NCBI GenBank assembly: GCA_000431515.1
Contig: HF991345.1
Span: forward strand, 9,876 to 73,875
Source of the DNA: Clostridium sp. CAG:632
GTDB lineage: Bacteria; Bacillota; Clostridia; Lachnospirales; Lachnospiraceae
Direction of reading: 5' to 3'
Length of the DNA stretch: 64,000 nucleotides
Part shown: positions 43,547-52,536 of the stretch, piece by piece
How the letters are laid out: the number at the start of each line of letters is the position of its first letter
Numbering within the stretch: position 1 is the stretch's first letter
Position numbers and translations under genes: made by a program
Notes under the pieces: model-generated
Database searches by the model: none
Told to the model about the DNA's origin: nothing
Seen by the model: the letters and a program-made list of their open reading frames with translations, nothing else

Positions 43547-44745
43547 AACTGAGAAAGCCATCTTATTATGACAGGTTTCATTGTATCGGTTCGGCCTGTA
43601 GCGATACCTGTTGTGCCAACTGGGAAATCGAGGTGGATGAGGAGTCGGCCGGACGTTATGCGGCTCTTACGGGTGCAATAGGTGAACGCATGAAGCATAA
43701 TCTGGTTATTGAAGAGAATGAAGCCTATTTTGCAATGAATGAGACGCGCAGATGCCCATTTCTGAACCGGGAGAATCTATGCGATCTGATTCTGGAATGC
43801 GGTGAAGAGATTCTGTGTGATATCTGCAGAGAGCATCCAAGGCATTATGAGTGGTTTGGCGATTATACCGAAGTCGGACTGGGGCTCTGTTGCGAAGAAG
43901 CGGAGAGGCTGCTGCTTACGCAGGAAGAACCATTGACATTTCAGGTGGAGGAATCGGAAGGAGAGACTGAGGCTGAGATAGAGGATCAGACAGAAGATCA
44001 GTCTTCCTACATTAATCTGTTTTTAAAAACCAGGGAAACTGCATATTCGATCGTACAGAACCGGGAGATGAAGGTGGAAGACAGGTTGATCCTGCTGCTT
44101 CAATACGGAGAAGAATTACAGGAGAGCCTTGACCTGGATGAGCTGGGTGCTATGGAACGATCTGCGGCGATATATCAGAATCAGGCATCTGCATTGGCTG
44201 CGTGGAAACAGATGCTGCGGATATGCGGAGAACCGGAGCGGTCAGATGCGGGCATGAAGGCATGGCAGCAGATATTTGAGATTTACAGCGGACTGGAGGC
44301 ATTGAATCCGGACTGGAAATCACAGATGGTACAGATTGCAGAGCAGTTACCGACCCTGATGGAGCGAAGAGAGTCATGGAAGAATAGCTATGGACAGGCA
44401 GAGCGGGATTACGAGAACCTGACTGTGTATTTTCTATACCGATATTTCATGGAGGCACTGTTTGATGGAGATATTCTTGGTAAGATCAAGTTTGCAGTGA
44501 TAAGCATTCTGGTGATTTATGGTATGGATCTGATGGCGTATGAGCAGAAAAGGGATGTACCGGGTGAGAATTCCGGAAAACCGGAGCCGGAATTTGAATT
44601 GACAGAGCAACTGGCGGTTATTCGCCGGTATTCTAAGGAAGTGGAGTACTGTACAGAGAATATGGAGCTGCTTTTGAAGGCATGCTGGGAAGAGGAATGC
44701 ATGAGTACGGAACAGCTGACAGAGGTACTGAAGCTTCTGATGTGA
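43543..44745 (+). CDS. FliB-like (lysine-N-methylase family) cysteine-rich protein
   Basis: 400 residues with an N-terminal cysteine cluster: CIGSACSDTCCANWE, RRCPFLN, LCDLI, LCDICREHPRHY and GLCCEEAERLLL. This order matches FliB, the enzyme that methylates flagellin lysines, which holds an iron-sulfur cluster. No flagellar genes are in the window, so the target may lie elsewhere or be another surface protein. It overlaps the CDF gene by 4 bases, suggesting coupled translation, though the functional link is unclear. Confidence 0.82.
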   Translation: MKLRKPSYYDRFHCIGSACSDTCCANWEIEVDEESAGRYAALTGAIGERMKHNLVIEENEAYFAMNETRRCPFLNRENLCDLILECGEEILCDICREHPRHYEWFGDYTEVGLGLCCEEAERLLLTQEEPLTFQVEESEGETEAEIEDQTEDQSSYINLFLKTRETAYSIVQNREMKVEDRLILLLQYGEELQESLDLDELGAMERSAAIYQNQASALAAWKQMLRICGEPERSDAGMKAWQQIFEIYSGLEALNPDWKSQMVQIAEQLPTLMERRESWKNSYGQAERDYENLTVYFLYRYFMEALFDGDILGKIKFAVISILVIYGMDLMAYEQKRDVPGENSGKPEPEFELTEQLAVIRRYSKEVEYCTENMELLLKACWEEECMSTEQLTEVLKLLM

Positions 44746-44815
44746 TCCGGGAGATATAAAACAGCGGGAAACACCGGTGGCAGCTGAGAGATGAAGAAGT
44801 CGGAAAGGTACAGAT

Positions 44816-45478
44816 ATGCAGGAAAAGGAAAAGAACAGTACGATATTCTTTGACATGGACGGAACAATCTTAGATACGGAGAAGTATTATCGCCGATATT
44901 GGCAGGAGGCAGCCGGAGATTGCGGATATCTGATGACGGATGAACAGGCACTCTCCATGCGGAGTCTCGGAAGACCATATGGCAGACAGCGGATTCAGGA
45001 GCTATTTGGCGACACAGACGCATATGACAGGATTCGGAACCGCAGAATGGAACTGATGAATGCGAGACTGGAACGGGATGGAATACCGGTCAAGCCATAT
45101 GCAAAGGAGGTATTGCAGAAACTGCAGGCAGCCGGTCACAGGCTGGCAGTTGCAACGGCGACGGATCTTATACGCACGGAAGCGTATCTGCAGCAGACCG
45201 GTCTTCGGGATTATTTTGAACGAATTATCTGTGCCACAATGGTAGAGCGTGGAAAGCCGGCACCGGATATCTATCTGTATGCCTGCCGGGAGCTTGAAAT
45301 AGCACCGGAGGAAGCATATGCGGTAGAGGATTCTCCGAATGGTGTGCAGTCGGCCTATGCAGCCGGATGCAGAGTTATCATGGTCCCCGATCAGACACAG
45401 CCGGATGCGGAGCTTAAGAAGCTGTTGACGGCACAGGTGACAGACCTGCGAGGTTTGACAGATATTTTTAAGGTGTAA
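44816..45478 (+). CDS. HAD-superfamily phosphatase, beta-phosphoglucomutase-like
   Basis: 220 residues. FFDMDGTILDTE near residue 11 is the nucleophile motif, a helical cap follows at ~20-90, then ATATD (motif II), ERGKPAPDIYLYA (lysine) and AVEDSPNGVQSAYAAG (acidic pair). This set is the subclass I group that holds beta-phosphoglucomutases and sugar-phosphate phosphatases. No sugar operon is adjacent, so the substrate is open. Confidence 0.85.
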   Translation: MQEKEKNSTIFFDMDGTILDTEKYYRRYWQEAAGDCGYLMTDEQALSMRSLGRPYGRQRIQELFGDTDAYDRIRNRRMELMNARLERDGIPVKPYAKEVLQKLQAAGHRLAVATATDLIRTEAYLQQTGLRDYFERIICATMVERGKPAPDIYLYACRELEIAPEEAYAVEDSPNGVQSAYAAGCRVIMVPDQTQPDAELKKLLTAQVTDLRGLTDIFKV

Positions 45479-45553
45479 AAACTGGTTCATGGTATAAGCT
45501 TGTGTTATACTGTAAAAAATAGAAGCAGATGATACAAGAAAGGGGAACGAAGG

Positions 45554-46981
45554 ATGAAACTGAAAATCGATAATAAGTACATTAAATGGGGACTGACTGC
45601 ATTTCTGGTAATTGCTGCCGGAATCTGTTTTTACTATCTGATATTTCACGCCTACGATATTATGGAAAATATTAAGTCTATTTCCGGTGTGATCACGCCG
45701 ATTCTTTCCGGACTGGTCATAGCGTATCTTCTGACTCCGATTTTAAATGAACTTGAAAAGAAGCTACTGACCCCATTATTTGATAAAATGAAGATTAAAC
45801 CATCACCGAAACGGCAGAAAGCGATTCGGGCGATTTCTATTTTCCTGACAGAAGTACTGGTACTTGTACTGATATATGTCCTGGTTGCAATGCTGGTATC
45901 GCAGATCGTTCCGAGTATCCGGGCCATTGTCAGTAATTTTGATGTTTATGTGGCAAATGTTTCTACCTGGCTGAATGATACACTGGAGAATCATCCGGAT
46001 CTAAAAAATTATGTGATTCCTCAGGTCGATAAGGCATCGGCAGAGCTTGAAAAATGGCTGGAGGATACCGCAACATTGATTGCCAAATCCAGTGAAATCC
46101 TGAAGACAGTTTCTTTAAGTATTATCAGTTTTCTGAAAGCAACCTGGAATTTTATTATCGGGTTTATTATTTCTATCTATGTGCTGGCAAGCAAGGAAAA
46201 GTTTGCAGACCAGAGCAAGAAGATTCTGTATGCAATGTTTCGCAAGAATGCGGCAAACAGTATTCTGAGATCTGCCCGGTTCGTACACCGTACATTTATC
46301 GGGTTCATCAGCGGTAAAGTGCTGGATTCGATTATTATCGGATTGTTGTGCTTTATCGGAACTACGTTTATGGGTACGCCGTATGCGATGCTCGTCAGTG
46401 TGATCGTTGGCGTAACGAATGTGATTCCGTTCTTTGGACCGTATCTGGGAGCGATTCCGAGTGCTCTGTTAATTCTGATCGTAGATGTGACCCATCCGCT
46501 GAATTGTCTGTATTTTGTCATATTTATATTCCTGTTGCAGCAGTTTGATGGCAATGTACTGGGACCGAAGATTCTCGGAGACTCTACCGGTCTGTCCGGC
46601 TTCTGGGTAATCTTTGCAATCACGCTGTTTGGCGGCCTGTTCGGCATTCCGGGTATGATCATAGGTGTTCCAACCTTTGCGGTTATCTATGCTGCGGTCC
46701 GAAAAATCGTAAATTACAATCTGAACAAGAAGAATCTGCCGCTTAATTCTACTGCATATAGTGATATGGAATGCATTGACGAAGAGGGGAATTTTCAGCC
46801 GCGGGTAGAAGTAGTCATGATTCCGAAACGGAAAAGCACATATGCCCTGATTCGGGAGAAGCTGGCTGAGAAAAGAGCGACTGAGAAGAAATCAGAAACG
46901 AAAATGACAGAGGGAGCGGCAACGCAGGACGAACAGAAAGCGGATACGGAAGAAAGCAAAGGGAATAAAGAGGAAGAATAA
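45554..46981 (+). CDS. AI-2E family transporter (first copy)
   Basis: 475 residues with about eight membrane helices. The middle and end carry the family blocks: GKVLDSIIIGLLCFIG near 255, GVTNVIPFFGPYLGAIPSALL near 285, QQFDGNVLGPKILG near 330 and LSGFWVIFAITLFGGLFGIPG near 350. A long charged C-terminal tail (~410-475) extends past the usual end. Members are exporters of varied small molecules, often ion-coupled; the AI-2 name is historical. A second copy starts at 62910. Confidence 0.88.
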   Translation: MKLKIDNKYIKWGLTAFLVIAAGICFYYLIFHAYDIMENIKSISGVITPILSGLVIAYLLTPILNELEKKLLTPLFDKMKIKPSPKRQKAIRAISIFLTEVLVLVLIYVLVAMLVSQIVPSIRAIVSNFDVYVANVSTWLNDTLENHPDLKNYVIPQVDKASAELEKWLEDTATLIAKSSEILKTVSLSIISFLKATWNFIIGFIISIYVLASKEKFADQSKKILYAMFRKNAANSILRSARFVHRTFIGFISGKVLDSIIIGLLCFIGTTFMGTPYAMLVSVIVGVTNVIPFFGPYLGAIPSALLILIVDVTHPLNCLYFVIFIFLLQQFDGNVLGPKILGDSTGLSGFWVIFAITLFGGLFGIPGMIIGVPTFAVIYAAVRKIVNYNLNKKNLPLNSTAYSDMECIDEEGNFQPRVEVVMIPKRKSTYALIREKLAEKRATEKKSETKMTEGAATQDEQKADTEESKGNKEEE

Positions 46982-47035
46982 GAATAAGACCGTTCGGTCG
47001 TGAAATCAGAATTTTTTAAAATATAAAAAAAGGAC

Positions 47036-47064
47036 TTGACAGAACCTTACATATGAGCAATAAT
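47036..47064 (+). promoter_or_regulatory. Promoter of the metal-resistance operon
   Basis: TTGACA at 47036-47041, 17 bases, AATAAT at 47059-47064. It overlaps the operator repeats. Confidence 0.7.
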
Positions 47065-47088
47065 ACATATGAACGAATGAACATATGT
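47049..47088 (+). repeat. Three ACATATG direct repeats with a 16-bp period (probable ArsR operator)
   Basis: ACATATG begins at 47049, 47065 and 47081, an exact 16-base period. Each contains the palindrome CATATG. The first two are followed by AGC or AAC. They cover the spacer and -10 region and the first transcribed bases, where an ArsR/SmtB repressor would act. Confidence 0.6.
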
Positions 47089-47112
47089 CAAAACGTTGAA
47101 AGGAGAATCAGG

Positions 47113-47460
47113 ATGGCTGAAGAGAAAGAACAGAGCCTTGCAGAGTCTGAAATACTGAAGAAGCTGAAGAATAATCCACCGCCGGATGAGATTCTATATG
47201 AGCTGGCAGAATTATTTAAGGTATTCGGAGATTCTACCAGAATTCGAATTCTGTATGTGCTATTTGAGGATGAATTATGCGTAGGCGACATTGCCGAGCT
47301 GCTGAATATGAGTCAGTCATCGGTCAGTCATCAGTTAAGAATCTTAAAGGATGCAAAGCTGGTGAAGTTTCGCCGGGAAGGCAAAAGTATTTTCTATGCT
47401 CTGGATGATGAGCATGTATATCATATCCTTGAGATGGGTATGGAACACGTAGAAGAATAA
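47113..47460 (+). CDS. ArsR/SmtB-family metal-responsive repressor
   Basis: 115 residues with a winged helix: FGDSTRIRILYVLFEDELCVGDIAELLNM followed by SQSSVSHQLRILKDAKLVKF (recognition helix) and EGKSIFYALDDEHV (wing). The C-terminal helix includes HVYHILEMGMEHVEE, consistent with an alpha5-type metal site (His/Glu); the alpha3 site has DELC. It likely releases the ACATATG operator when zinc, cadmium or a similar metal binds. ATG 47113 follows AAAGGAG; the open frame upstream runs through the operator and is not coding. Confidence 0.88.
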   Translation: MAEEKEQSLAESEILKKLKNNPPPDEILYELAELFKVFGDSTRIRILYVLFEDELCVGDIAELLNMSQSSVSHQLRILKDAKLVKFRREGKSIFYALDDEHVYHILEMGMEHVEE

Positions 47461-47489
47461 AATGGAAAATGGAAAAGGAGATCAAAACT

Positions 47490-47708
47490 ATGAAGAAGAC
47501 TTATAAGATAGAAGTGGATTGTGCAAACTGTGCATTAAAGATGGAAGATGCAACCAAGGCAGTAGCCGGTGTAGCAGATGCAACCGTAAGCTTTATGACT
47601 CAGAAGATGAAGGTAGAGTTTCAGGATGGCGCAGATGAGGCTGCAGTTATGCAGGAAGTAACAAAGGCATGCAAGAAGGTAGAGCCTGACTGCGAAGTGT
47701 TTTTATAA
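47490..47708 (+). CDS. Stand-alone heavy-metal-associated (HMA) domain protein
   Basis: 72 residues. The ferredoxin-like HMA fold has the metal motif DCANCALKM (C-x-x-C) near residue 9 and the second half VEFQDGADEAAVMQEVTKAC. It probably hands metal to the P-type ATPase encoded next, which has no such N-terminal domain of its own. Start chosen at 47490 because AAAGGAG lies nine bases upstream. Confidence 0.88.
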   Translation: MKKTYKIEVDCANCALKMEDATKAVAGVADATVSFMTQKMKVEFQDGADEAAVMQEVTKACKKVEPDCEVFL

Positions 47709-47749
47709 AGACATTCAGGTGAACAGGTGATATACCGGGAGGCGAGTAT

Positions 47750-49671
47750 ATGACAAAAAAACAGAAGAAAGTATTGTATCGTATTATCATATCGGCCGTT
47801 CTTCTGGCAGCACTCATGATCATTACACATTTCATAGAAATGAATGTATGGCTGCAGCTGGTATTATATCTGATTCCGTATGGAATTATCGGATATGATA
47901 TTTTACGGAAGGCCGGACTTGGTATTTACCATAAGGAGGTATTTGATGAGAACTTCCTGATGGCGGTAGCAACTATTGGTGCTATGGCTCTTGGCGTTGC
48001 TAAGGGTGGCGATTTTGCAGAGGGCGTAGCCGTTATGTTGTTCTATCAGATTGGAGAATTATTCCAGTCTTATGCAGTGGGTAAGAGCCGAAAGAGTATT
48101 ACGGAGCTGATGGATATTCGCCCGGATTTTGCAAACATTGAAGGCGAAAATGGTCTGGAACAGGTAGATCCGGAGGACGTTGCAATCGGTACCGTGATCG
48201 TTGTACAGCCGGGAGAACGGGTTCCGATCGATGGCAGAATCGTAGAAGGAACCACGACATTGAATACCAGTGCATTAACCGGTGAGAGCCTTCCGCGGAA
48301 CGGCAAGGTCGGTGATGAGGTGATCAGCGGCTGTGTGAATATCAGTGGTCTGATCAAGGTGGAGACGACAAAGGAATTCGGCGATTCTACCGTAGCTAAG
48401 ATATTAGATCTGGTAGAGAATTCCAGCATGAAGAAATCACGGTCCGAGAATTTTATTACCAGGTTTGCAAAGGTTTATACTCCGGTAGTCTGCTACAGTG
48501 CATTGGCATTGGCAGTATTACCGCCACTTATAAATCTTCTGATCCTGAAGAATCCGGCGAACTGGGGAATCTGGGTATTCCGTGCCCTGACATTCCTGGT
48601 TATCAGCTGCCCATGCGCACTGGTAATCTCCGTACCGCTTAGTTTCTTTGGCGGGATCGGCGGAGCTTCCGCAAGAGGTGTGCTGGTAAAGGGCTCCAGT
48701 TATCTGGAAATCCTGTCCAAGGTTAAGTATATGGTCTTTGATAAGACCGGTACGCTGACAAAGGGTGTGTTCCAGGTGACGCAGATCCATCCTGTCGGGC
48801 AGGGGAAGGAAGAGGAGCTGCTTTCTTATGCGGCACATGCGGAAAGCTATTCCAACCATCCGATCAGCCGGAGCTTAAAGGAAGCATATGGAAAGGAAAT
48901 CAACAGCCAGTCGGGAAGAAACCCCCCAGCCAGTCGGTTACCGATGTTGAGGAGATTGGCGGACACGGTGTCAAGGCCAAGGTCAATGGTAAGGTGGTAG
49001 CAGCCGGTAATCAGAAGCTGATGAAGCAGCTGAGCTTAGATGTACCGGAACCGGAAGCGGTCGGAACGATTGTTCATGTAGCGGTGGATGGTGTCTATGC
49101 CGGATACATTCTGATCAATGATGTGATCAAAGAGCATTCCAAGGAAGCAATTACAGGCCTGAAGGAAGCAGGTATCAGGAAGACGATCATGCTGACCGGT
49201 GACGGACATAAGGTAGCAGATGCCGTTGCAAAGGAGCTTGGTCTGGATGAGGTATACAGTGAATTACTTCCCGCAGATAAGGTGGATCGTGTAGAGGCCT
49301 TGATTGCGGAAAAGGGCGAGAACGAGAAGCTGGCATTTGTCGGTGATGGTATCAATGATGCACCGGTTTTATCAAGAGCGGACATTGGAATTGCCATGGG
49401 TGCACTTGGTTCTGATGCGGCGATCGAAGCGGCAGATATTGTCCTGATGGATGATGATCCGGAGAAGATCGCACTCGCCATGAAGATCTCCAGAAAGACA
49501 CTGCGGATCGTATATCAGAATATCGTATTTGCCCTGATCGTAAAGGCAGCCTGTCTGTTACTCAGTCCGTTTGGTCTGATCAATATGTGGATCGCAATCT
49601 TTGCAGATGTAGGTGTTATGGTACTGGCAGTCTTAAATGCAACCCGTGCACTCCGGACGAAAGGTCTGTAA
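47750..49671 (+). pseudogene. Heavy-metal P1B-type ATPase (CadA/ZntA-like), frameshifted
   Basis: Two reading frames together make one ATPase. Part 1 (47750-49000) has LTGES, the SCPCALVIS metal-site helix, FDKTGTLTKG and SNHPISRSL (HP motif). Part 2 (48994-49671) continues with TGDGHKVAD, FVGDGINDAPVL and the last helices. Between them an 11-base direct repeat (48904-48914 and 48927-48937) marks a 23-base extra segment. Removing it rejoins the frames as KEINSQSVTDVEEIG. It exports zinc, cadmium or lead when intact. Whether the lesion is biological or an assembly error cannot be told here. Confidence 0.85.
48904..48937 (+). repeat. 11-bp direct repeat flanking a 12-bp insert in the metal ATPase gene
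   Basis: CAGCCAGTCGG occurs at 48904-48914 and 48927-48937, separated by GAAGAAACCCCC. The 23-base period is not a multiple of three and breaks the frame. A run of six C adjoins the second copy; one extra C would also restore the frame. Confidence 0.85.
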
Positions 49672-49709
49672 CCGGAATCTGTTGCAGTACAAATAAATAA
49701 GAATGAGGA

Positions 49710-49758
49710 TTCCCCTTAGACGGATATGAGAAATGTCTGTTTAAGGGGAAATTTTTTT
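49710..49758 (+). terminator. Strong intrinsic terminator after the metal ATPase
   Basis: A 15-bp stem (49710-49724 with 49736-49750, G-U pairs included) with an 11-base loop, followed by seven T. Confidence 0.93.
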
Positions 49759-49767
49759 AAATACTGC

Positions 49768-49799
49768 TTGACACATAATACTATGCGATATATAGTATT
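49768..49799 (+). promoter_or_regulatory. Promoter and operator of the PadR operon
   Basis: TTGACA at 49768-49773, 17 bases, TATAGT at 49791-49796. The inverted repeat AATACTAT (49777-49784) and ATAGTATT (49792-49799) spans the spacer and -10, a fitting site for self-repression by the PadR protein. Confidence 0.75.
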
Positions 49800-49819
49800 G
49801 CGCATAAGGAGGTATCAGA

Positions 49820-50134
49820 ATGGATATTCAGTTAAAACGCGGACTTCTTGAAGTATGTGTGTTAAGCGCCTTATTACAGGAAGATTCCTATGGATATAAG
49901 ATCATTAAAGACTTACAGCCCTGTATTGAGATATCGGAATCTACATTGTATCCCATATTACGGCGGCTGGAGGCAGCCGGAGCATTGAATGTATATTCCG
50001 CAGAGCACAATGGACGATTGCGGAAGTATTATCGGATCACAGATACGGGCCGGCAGAAGATTCAGGATTTTCTGGATGAGTGGAAAGATATTATGAGTGT
50101 GTATGAGTACATAGAAGGGAAGATGAAAGCATGA
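49820..50134 (+). CDS. PadR-family transcriptional regulator
   Basis: 104 residues, the short form. The winged helix reads KRGLLEVCVLSALLQEDSYGYKII and SESTLYPILRRLEAAGAL, with wing NGRLRKYYRITDTG. The C-terminal helix DEWKDIMSVYEYIEG serves dimerisation. It probably represses its own operon through the inverted repeat at the promoter. Its stop overlaps the next ATG (ATGA). The ribosome binding site is AAGGAGG. Confidence 0.9.
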   Translation: MDIQLKRGLLEVCVLSALLQEDSYGYKIIKDLQPCIEISESTLYPILRRLEAAGALNVYSAEHNGRLRKYYRITDTGRQKIQDFLDEWKDIMSVYEYIEGKMKA

Positions 50135-50727
50135 CCAAAGCAGAGTTTTTAAATGAATTAAAGAACCGGATTGCAGAATATCCTTCCGAAGAAACGAATC
50201 AGTCCGTAGAATATTATTCGGAGATGATTGATGATCGTATGGAAGACGGAATGTCGGAGCCGGAAGCGGTTGCATCTATGGGAAAGGTGGCGGAGATTGC
50301 TCAGCAGATCAAAGAAGAACTGCCGTTGACTACGCTGGTTAAGTATAAGACGAAGGAGAAGACCAAAGGAAAGCGGCTTCCGGTATGGATCATTATTCTG
50401 CTGATTCTGGGTTTTCCTCTATGGGGCGGACTGGGAATCACGATCCTGAGTGTGATGCTGGCACTGTATGCCGTCGTTTGGAGCATTGATCTGGTAATCT
50501 GGTCACTGGTGCTTGCATTTGCATGTTGCGGATTGATAGGAGTTGCAGGTTTTATCGGTTCACTGGTTCAGGGAGCGGTCGGATCTGCACTGGTTTATCT
50601 GGGAGGCGGCCTGGCGGGTGCCGGACTTGGTGTTTTTTTGTTTATCGGTATTCTGCTGTTGACTAAGGGGCTGTGTCACGGAACCGGATGGTGCTTCCGA
50701 CAGCTGAAGAAAGCAATTATCGGATAG
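50131..50727 (+). CDS. DUF1700 (HAAS-type) membrane protein
   Basis: 198 residues. The N-terminal ~65 are the HAAS helical domain (FLNELKNRI, YYSEMIDDRMEDG, SEPEAVASMGKV), followed by three to four hydrophobic segments. DUF1700 proteins sit between a PadR regulator and a DUF4097 protein in many Firmicutes, where they are thought to act in envelope-linked regulation. No enzymatic residues are seen. Confidence 0.88.
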   Translation: MTKAEFLNELKNRIAEYPSEETNQSVEYYSEMIDDRMEDGMSEPEAVASMGKVAEIAQQIKEELPLTTLVKYKTKEKTKGKRLPVWIIILLILGFPLWGGLGITILSVMLALYAVVWSIDLVIWSLVLAFACCGLIGVAGFIGSLVQGAVGSALVYLGGGLAGAGLGVFLFIGILLLTKGLCHGTGWCFRQLKKAIIG

Positions 50728-50740
50728 GAGGCATAAGGGT

Positions 50741-51760
50741 ATGAAGCGAATAGGAAAAGCATTAATTCTGGCAGGTGTGTTGCTCTTTCTGGGCATTATG
50801 ATCTCGATGATCGGAATCGGATACATTATAGGGGACAGCAGTCACCGGAAAGATACGACAGGAACTGTTCAGAATACGGTAGAAACTGTGAAATATGAAA
50901 CAAAAACATATATAGCAGATACAGAAGATGTTCAGAAGATCGTACTGGATCTGACGGAAGAGGATATTCAGATTGTACCGGCTGAGGATGAACACATTAC
51001 GGTAGAATATATAGATCTGGTGGATGATCCGCAATATGTGGTAAAGAGTGAGAATGGACTTTTAAGAGTAGAGCATAGAAATAGGGGAATTTCCGGGAAA
51101 ATGATTATTATGCCGCCGGTATTGACGAAGGATAGTTTCCGGTTTGGCAGGACCGATGAACAAAAGTACCGGTATGGTGATATTGTAGTCCGGGTTCCGG
51201 AGAGTTATACCGGTGGCTATAATCTGGGTTATACATCCGGCTCTGCGGATGTGGAGAATATCCGCGTTGTAGGTGGTCTGGAGTTTGACTTGACATCCGG
51301 TGATGTCAAGGTCAGTAATGTGACCTGTGATCAGAGTCTTCGGGTAGATATGACATCTGGCGATGTTCAAATCTCAGCCTTATCGATAGATGGGGATTTG
51401 CATATAGGATCTACCAGTGGCGATGTATCATTGGAAAATGTTGAAATTGGTGGAAATCTGAATCTGGATGCTACGTCCGGAGGATGTTATGCCAATCAGC
51501 TTACTGTGACAGGAACCGTAAGCACGGATACTACATCCGGTGATATCAGTATGGAAGGATTGACCTTGGGAACTGCTATGAATATATCCGGTACATCTGG
51601 AGATGTCTATGTCTCACTGACGGATGAAATGAAGGAATATAAGATTAAAGCAGATACATTATCCGGTAGTTGTAATCTGCCGGCAGATTATAGCGGTGGA
51701 GCAAAAAAGATTTCCGTAGATACCACATCTGGTAACATTGATTTTAACTTTGCGGAATAA
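50741..51760 (+). CDS. DUF4097 beta-repeat membrane-anchored protein
   Basis: 339 residues: a membrane segment at ~7-30, then a right-handed beta-solenoid-like region in which T-S-G-D recurs about every 19-24 residues from ~200 on (for example TSGDVKVSN, TSGDVQIS, TSGDVSLEN, TSGDISMEG). This is the DUF4097 putative adhesin pattern. It is the third gene of the PadR-DUF1700-DUF4097 set. The repeats face outside the membrane if the anchor is a signal-anchor. Ligand unknown. Confidence 0.88.
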   Translation: MKRIGKALILAGVLLFLGIMISMIGIGYIIGDSSHRKDTTGTVQNTVETVKYETKTYIADTEDVQKIVLDLTEEDIQIVPAEDEHITVEYIDLVDDPQYVVKSENGLLRVEHRNRGISGKMIIMPPVLTKDSFRFGRTDEQKYRYGDIVVRVPESYTGGYNLGYTSGSADVENIRVVGGLEFDLTSGDVKVSNVTCDQSLRVDMTSGDVQISALSIDGDLHIGSTSGDVSLENVEIGGNLNLDATSGGCYANQLTVTGTVSTDTTSGDISMEGLTLGTAMNISGTSGDVYVSLTDEMKEYKIKADTLSGSCNLPADYSGGAKKISVDTTSGNIDFNFAE

Positions 51761-51830
51761 TAAGCGGGACAATCTTAGTTGTAATGAGGACAAGTACTCG
51801 TAAACAGAACAAAGAGATATAATCGAAATA

Positions 51831-51860
51831 ACAGCCCCTGCTTTTAGCGGGGGCTGTTTT
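51831..51860 (+). terminator. Intrinsic terminator after the DUF4097 gene
   Basis: ACAGCCCC pairs with GGGGCTGT around a ten-base inner region (further G-C pairs possible) and is followed by TTT. Confidence 0.85.
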
Positions 51861-51908
51861 CTGTCATATTATGCGGATACAATAAATATAAGAATCAAGA
51901 ATAGATGA

Positions 51909-52397
51909 TTAAATAAAACTGACCGGTTTCCAGAAAGAGGTTCCGAGCTTAAAGGTTTCCTGAAGGGAACAGGCCTTATCTGCAACGCAGATAATCCATG
52001 CCTCTTTATACCTTGGCGGCTTCGGTGTCAGTGGAAACATATGCTTGCACACAATATCCTGCTCAATGCGATTCAGTTCAAAGTCGCGCATAGCATTTTC
52101 GCAGGCGATTCTCGGATGATGAAATCCGTGCAGCTTTGCACGTACTTCTTTATTATGCCAGTCATACAGATAATAATCATGTAACAGGGCTCCGCGAACC
52201 AGAGACCGCATATCAACATCCAGATTAAATTTGGAAGCAATAATAATGCTTCGGTAAGCAACGGATATACAATGCTGATACAGTGTGGTAGTGCCATGCT
52301 GTATAAAATCCTTATTTTCTGTAAAACGCGAGTGTTTTAAATTCCGAATCTCCTCGTGAAGGATCCGGATACCATCTTCTAATTTTTGACGATTCAT
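51909..52397 (-). CDS. HD-domain protein (putative phosphohydrolase)
   Basis: 162 residues. The metal-binding HD motif is seen as YQHCISVA near 41, LLHDYYLYDWH near 72 and HHPRIACENA near 93. HD proteins cleave phosphate esters of nucleotides or signalling nucleotides. It stands alone and is convergent with the PadR operon. The substrate is not indicated by sequence or by neighbours. Confidence 0.82.
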   Translation of the reverse strand: MNRQKLEDGIRILHEEIRNLKHSRFTENKDFIQHGTTTLYQHCISVAYRSIIIASKFNLDVDMRSLVRGALLHDYYLYDWHNKEVRAKLHGFHHPRIACENAMRDFELNRIEQDIVCKHMFPLTPKPPRYKEAWIICVADKACSLQETFKLGTSFWKPVSFI

Positions 52398-52536
52398 TCT
52401 TACACCTCATATACTATAGTTACATACATCTAACCATTTATTAGCATACTCAATTTTTGCAAAAACTGCAATAGGAAATTATGATGATTTTTCTGTCTTT
52501 TTTCTGTCTGATTGAAAGTTTTCAGATGAAAGGGAG

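Noticed and set aside
46988..46999. GACCG-TT-CGGTC hairpin after the first AI-2E gene as a terminator
   Set aside because: The stem is only five pairs and the T-run starts a dozen bases later, so it is too weak to call.
51200..51760. CRISPR array or tandem DNA repeat in the DUF4097 gene
   Set aside because: The recurring ACATCTGG/ACATCCGG words encode the TSGD protein repeats at uneven spacing and vary in sequence; they are not direct repeats with spacers.
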